In this document: piece by piece, positions 4,715-6,240 of the stretch
Position numbering within the stretch: position 1 is the stretch's first letter
How the letters are laid out: each line of letters begins with the position of its first letter
Source of the DNA: Desulfobacteraceae bacterium
GTDB lineage: Bacteria > Desulfobacterota > Desulfobacteria > Desulfobacterales > Desulfobacteraceae
Assembly (NCBI GenBank): GCA_022712835.1
Contig: JAFLJU010000551.1
Location: 1 to 6,240, forward strand
Reading direction: 5' to 3'
Length of the DNA stretch: 6,240 bases
The notes under the pieces: model-generated
What the model saw: only the letters and a program-made list of their open reading frames with translations
What the model was told of the DNA's origin: nothing
Database searches by the model: none
Made by a program: the position numbers and the translations under genes

Positions 4715-6229
4715 TTTAATATGCAATTTTCGCATCCTCGAGGCAAAGGTGGACCGATTAATGCCAGAAGCCTTGGCAGCCCAGGTGATATTCCAGTTAT
4801 ATTTTTTCAACAGAGAAGTTACATAGCTTTCTTCCAGTCCCGGCCAGGTCAAGCAGGTAAGATCCACCATGAACTCATTGTTCAATTGCGCCAAGGAGGT
4901 GTTTGGAGTGGCATAGGGATCATCTGTTATGGATTGGGGCTCCCGTAGGTGGGGTGGTAATTTTACCGCCTGAATAGATTCTTCTGGAATGGTCACCATC
5001 AGATATCGAATCAGGTTTTCCAGCTCCCGGATATTCCCGGGCCAGTGATAGGCCACCAGATGCTGCATGGCATCCGGCATCATCTTCTTTTCCTTTGTGT
5101 TGGCCTTAATGGATTCTGTCTCAAGAAAATGCTTGACCAGAAGCGGTATGTCTTCCCGTCGATCCCGCAAAGGGGGCAAATGGACCGGTAGAACCGAGAG
5201 CCGATAATACAAATCCTGGCGGAAACTATTGTCCGCAATCATTTTTTTGATATCCTTGTTGGTGGCAGCAACAATCCTCACATCAACCTGCCTGGCCATT
5301 GTCTCCCCCAGGGGCTTGATCTCGTTTTTCTGTAGTACCCGGAGCAGGCCTGCCTGGGTACTCATGGGCATATCCCCGATCTCATCCAAAAATACCGTTC
5401 CCCCGTCCGCAGCCTCAAAAAGTCCCGCCCTGTCCCGGGTGGCACCGGTAAAAGCCCCTTTTTTATATCCAAACAATTCACTTTCCAAAAGTGTTTCCGG
5501 GATGGCCGAACAATTCTGTGCTAAAAACGGTTTTTTCCTGCGGCCACTTCGCTTGTGCAGCCTTTCGGCCACAAGTTCCTTCCCCGTACCGCTATCTCCT
5601 GTTATCAACACATGAAAATCGGTATCTGCATAGCTTTTGACAAGGGCCATGCTTTTTTGAAAACTTTCACTCTGTCCGATGATAAGACTCTCTTTTTGCA
5701 TCCTGGAAAGGGCGGATTTCAAATGAAGGGCTTTCTTTTTTTCAGAAGAGAACAAAATGGCATTGCCCATGGCAATGGAACAGATATCCACCAGATTTTG
5801 CAAGGGTTCCAGATAATCCTTGTCCAGATTCAACCGGGTTTTACCCGAGGTGGTATCAATAATTTGTACGGCGCCATAGACTTCATCTTCACTCAAAAAC
5901 AAGGGAAAGCAAAGGATTTGGCTGCTTTTCACCGCAAATGCATCTTCAACCTCCCGATAATGACGGCGATCGCTCTTGGTTTCTGCAACCGTCATTTTTT
6001 TGTTCTCTATCACCCACCCCACAATACTGGGATGACTGCTATCTAACACCACCCCTTTTATATTCTCACTTTCAGCCCCGGCGGCTTCCACACAAACATA
6101 GGATTCTTTTTTTTTTATCCAGATGGATCCTCTTCTGACATTCTGTATTTTTATCAAAGAGTTTAAAAATTTTTTCTGAAGGGCTTGGGGATCAAGTTCC
6201 TTGAATAATTCGATATCGGGCCTGGGCAT
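4697..6229 (-). CDS. Sigma-54-dependent transcriptional activator, GAF-AAA+-HTH
   Basis: This 510-residue bacterial enhancer-binding protein remodels sigma-54 RNA polymerase by ATP hydrolysis. Residues here count from the ATG at 6229. A GAF-type sensory domain (about 11-158, NVRRGSIWIKKKESYVCVEAAG to YGAVQIID) replaces a receiver, so activation is by a ligand or partner, not by phosphorylation. The AAA+ domain (about 184-410) is intact: Walker A GDSGTGKE (211-218, Lys217), GAFTGA loop (258-263) for sigma-54 contact, Walker B VFLDEIGD (279-286, Asp282 Glu283), AATN sensor I (321-324), arginine fingers in FRQDLYYRL (Arg337, Arg343) and GNIREL sensor II (398-403). A Fis-type HTH (about 476-504, WNITWAAKASGINRSTFASRMRKL) ends the protein. 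The ATG at 6229 is preferred because GAGG lies 5 nt upstream; GTG at 6235 is in frame, and the frame stays open to the window edge, so a longer start is not excluded. Target promoters are not visible here. The PAS gene follows in the same direction. Confidence 0.93.
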   Translation of the reverse strand: MPRPDIELFKELDPQALQKKFLNSLIKIQNVRRGSIWIKKKESYVCVEAAGAESENIKGVVLDSSHPSIVGWVIENKKMTVAETKSDRRHYREVEDAFAVKSSQILCFPLFLSEDEVYGAVQIIDTTSGKTRLNLDKDYLEPLQNLVDICSIAMGNAILFSSEKKKALHLKSALSRMQKESLIIGQSESFQKSMALVKSYADTDFHVLITGDSGTGKELVAERLHKRSGRRKKPFLAQNCSAIPETLLESELFGYKKGAFTGATRDRAGLFEAADGGTVFLDEIGDMPMSTQAGLLRVLQKNEIKPLGETMARQVDVRIVAATNKDIKKMIADNSFRQDLYYRLSVLPVHLPPLRDRREDIPLLVKHFLETESIKANTKEKKMMPDAMQHLVAYHWPGNIRELENLIRYLMVTIPEESIQAVKLPPHLREPQSITDDPYATPNTSLAQLNNEFMVDLTCLTWPGLEESYVTSLLKKYNWNITWAAKASGINRSTFASRMRKLHIKKNKTR

Positions 6230-6240
6230 TCGCACCTCTT

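Noticed and set aside
5229..6138. Plus-strand open frames opposite the sigma-54 activator
   Set aside because: They are antisense shadows of conserved AAA+ and GAF coding sequence.
6230..6235. GTG at 6235 as start of the sigma-54 activator
   Set aside because: The GTG lies within the likely Shine-Dalgarno GAGGTG for the ATG at 6229, so the ATG is the better start, though the frame is open to the window edge.

Overview
The window looks like a piece of chromosome from a Gram-negative anaerobe of the Desulfobacterota, most likely a Desulfobacteraceae-type sulfate reducer. The assignment is an inference. It rests on the eukaryote-type (HIS6-like) HisA, a long acyl-CoA dehydrogenase under a MarR regulator, a GAF/sigma-54 activator, and a PAS protein ending in a CxxC...CxxC module, a combination familiar from that group. 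Base composition is moderate to AT-rich by eye. There is no rRNA, tRNA, CRISPR array, insertion sequence or phage gene.

Left part, plus strand. Positions 1-331 hold the 3' end of a histidine-biosynthesis isomerase gene (hisA, HIS6 type). A 119-bp gap follows with a promoter inside a 13-bp inverted repeat, which looks like the autoregulatory operator of the MarR-family gene at 451-882. A 121-bp gap with a 14-bp tandem repeat and a possible further operator half-site leads to a 568-residue acyl-CoA dehydrogenase gene (1004-2710), closed by a strong intrinsic terminator (2739-2780). MarR plus dehydrogenase reads as a small acyl-CoA or fatty-acid responsive unit.

Middle. A 175-bp gap carries a perfect 11-bp tandem repeat and a good sigma-70-type promoter. 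It precedes an unrecognised, lysine-rich, helical protein of 308 residues (2956-3882). This gene has its own promoter and a terminator on each side, so it is probably a single-gene transcription unit.

Right part, minus strand. A GAF-AAA+-HTH sigma-54 activator (6229 to 4697) is followed after 59 bp by a PAS protein with a C-terminal cysteine module (4637 to 3915). They probably form a signalling pair: one senses through GAF and activates sigma-54 promoters, the other senses through a cysteine-bearing PAS domain. The PAS gene converges on the 308-residue gene. The two share a bidirectional terminator, whose T tract on the plus strand is the poly-lysine tail of the PAS protein on the minus strand. 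The most interesting untested details are the operator structure of the MarR unit, an RNA fold around the PAS gene start codon, the repeat that spans the activator stop codon, and the orphan 308-residue protein. I do not see a clear new multi-gene system such as a defence island or biosynthetic cluster.
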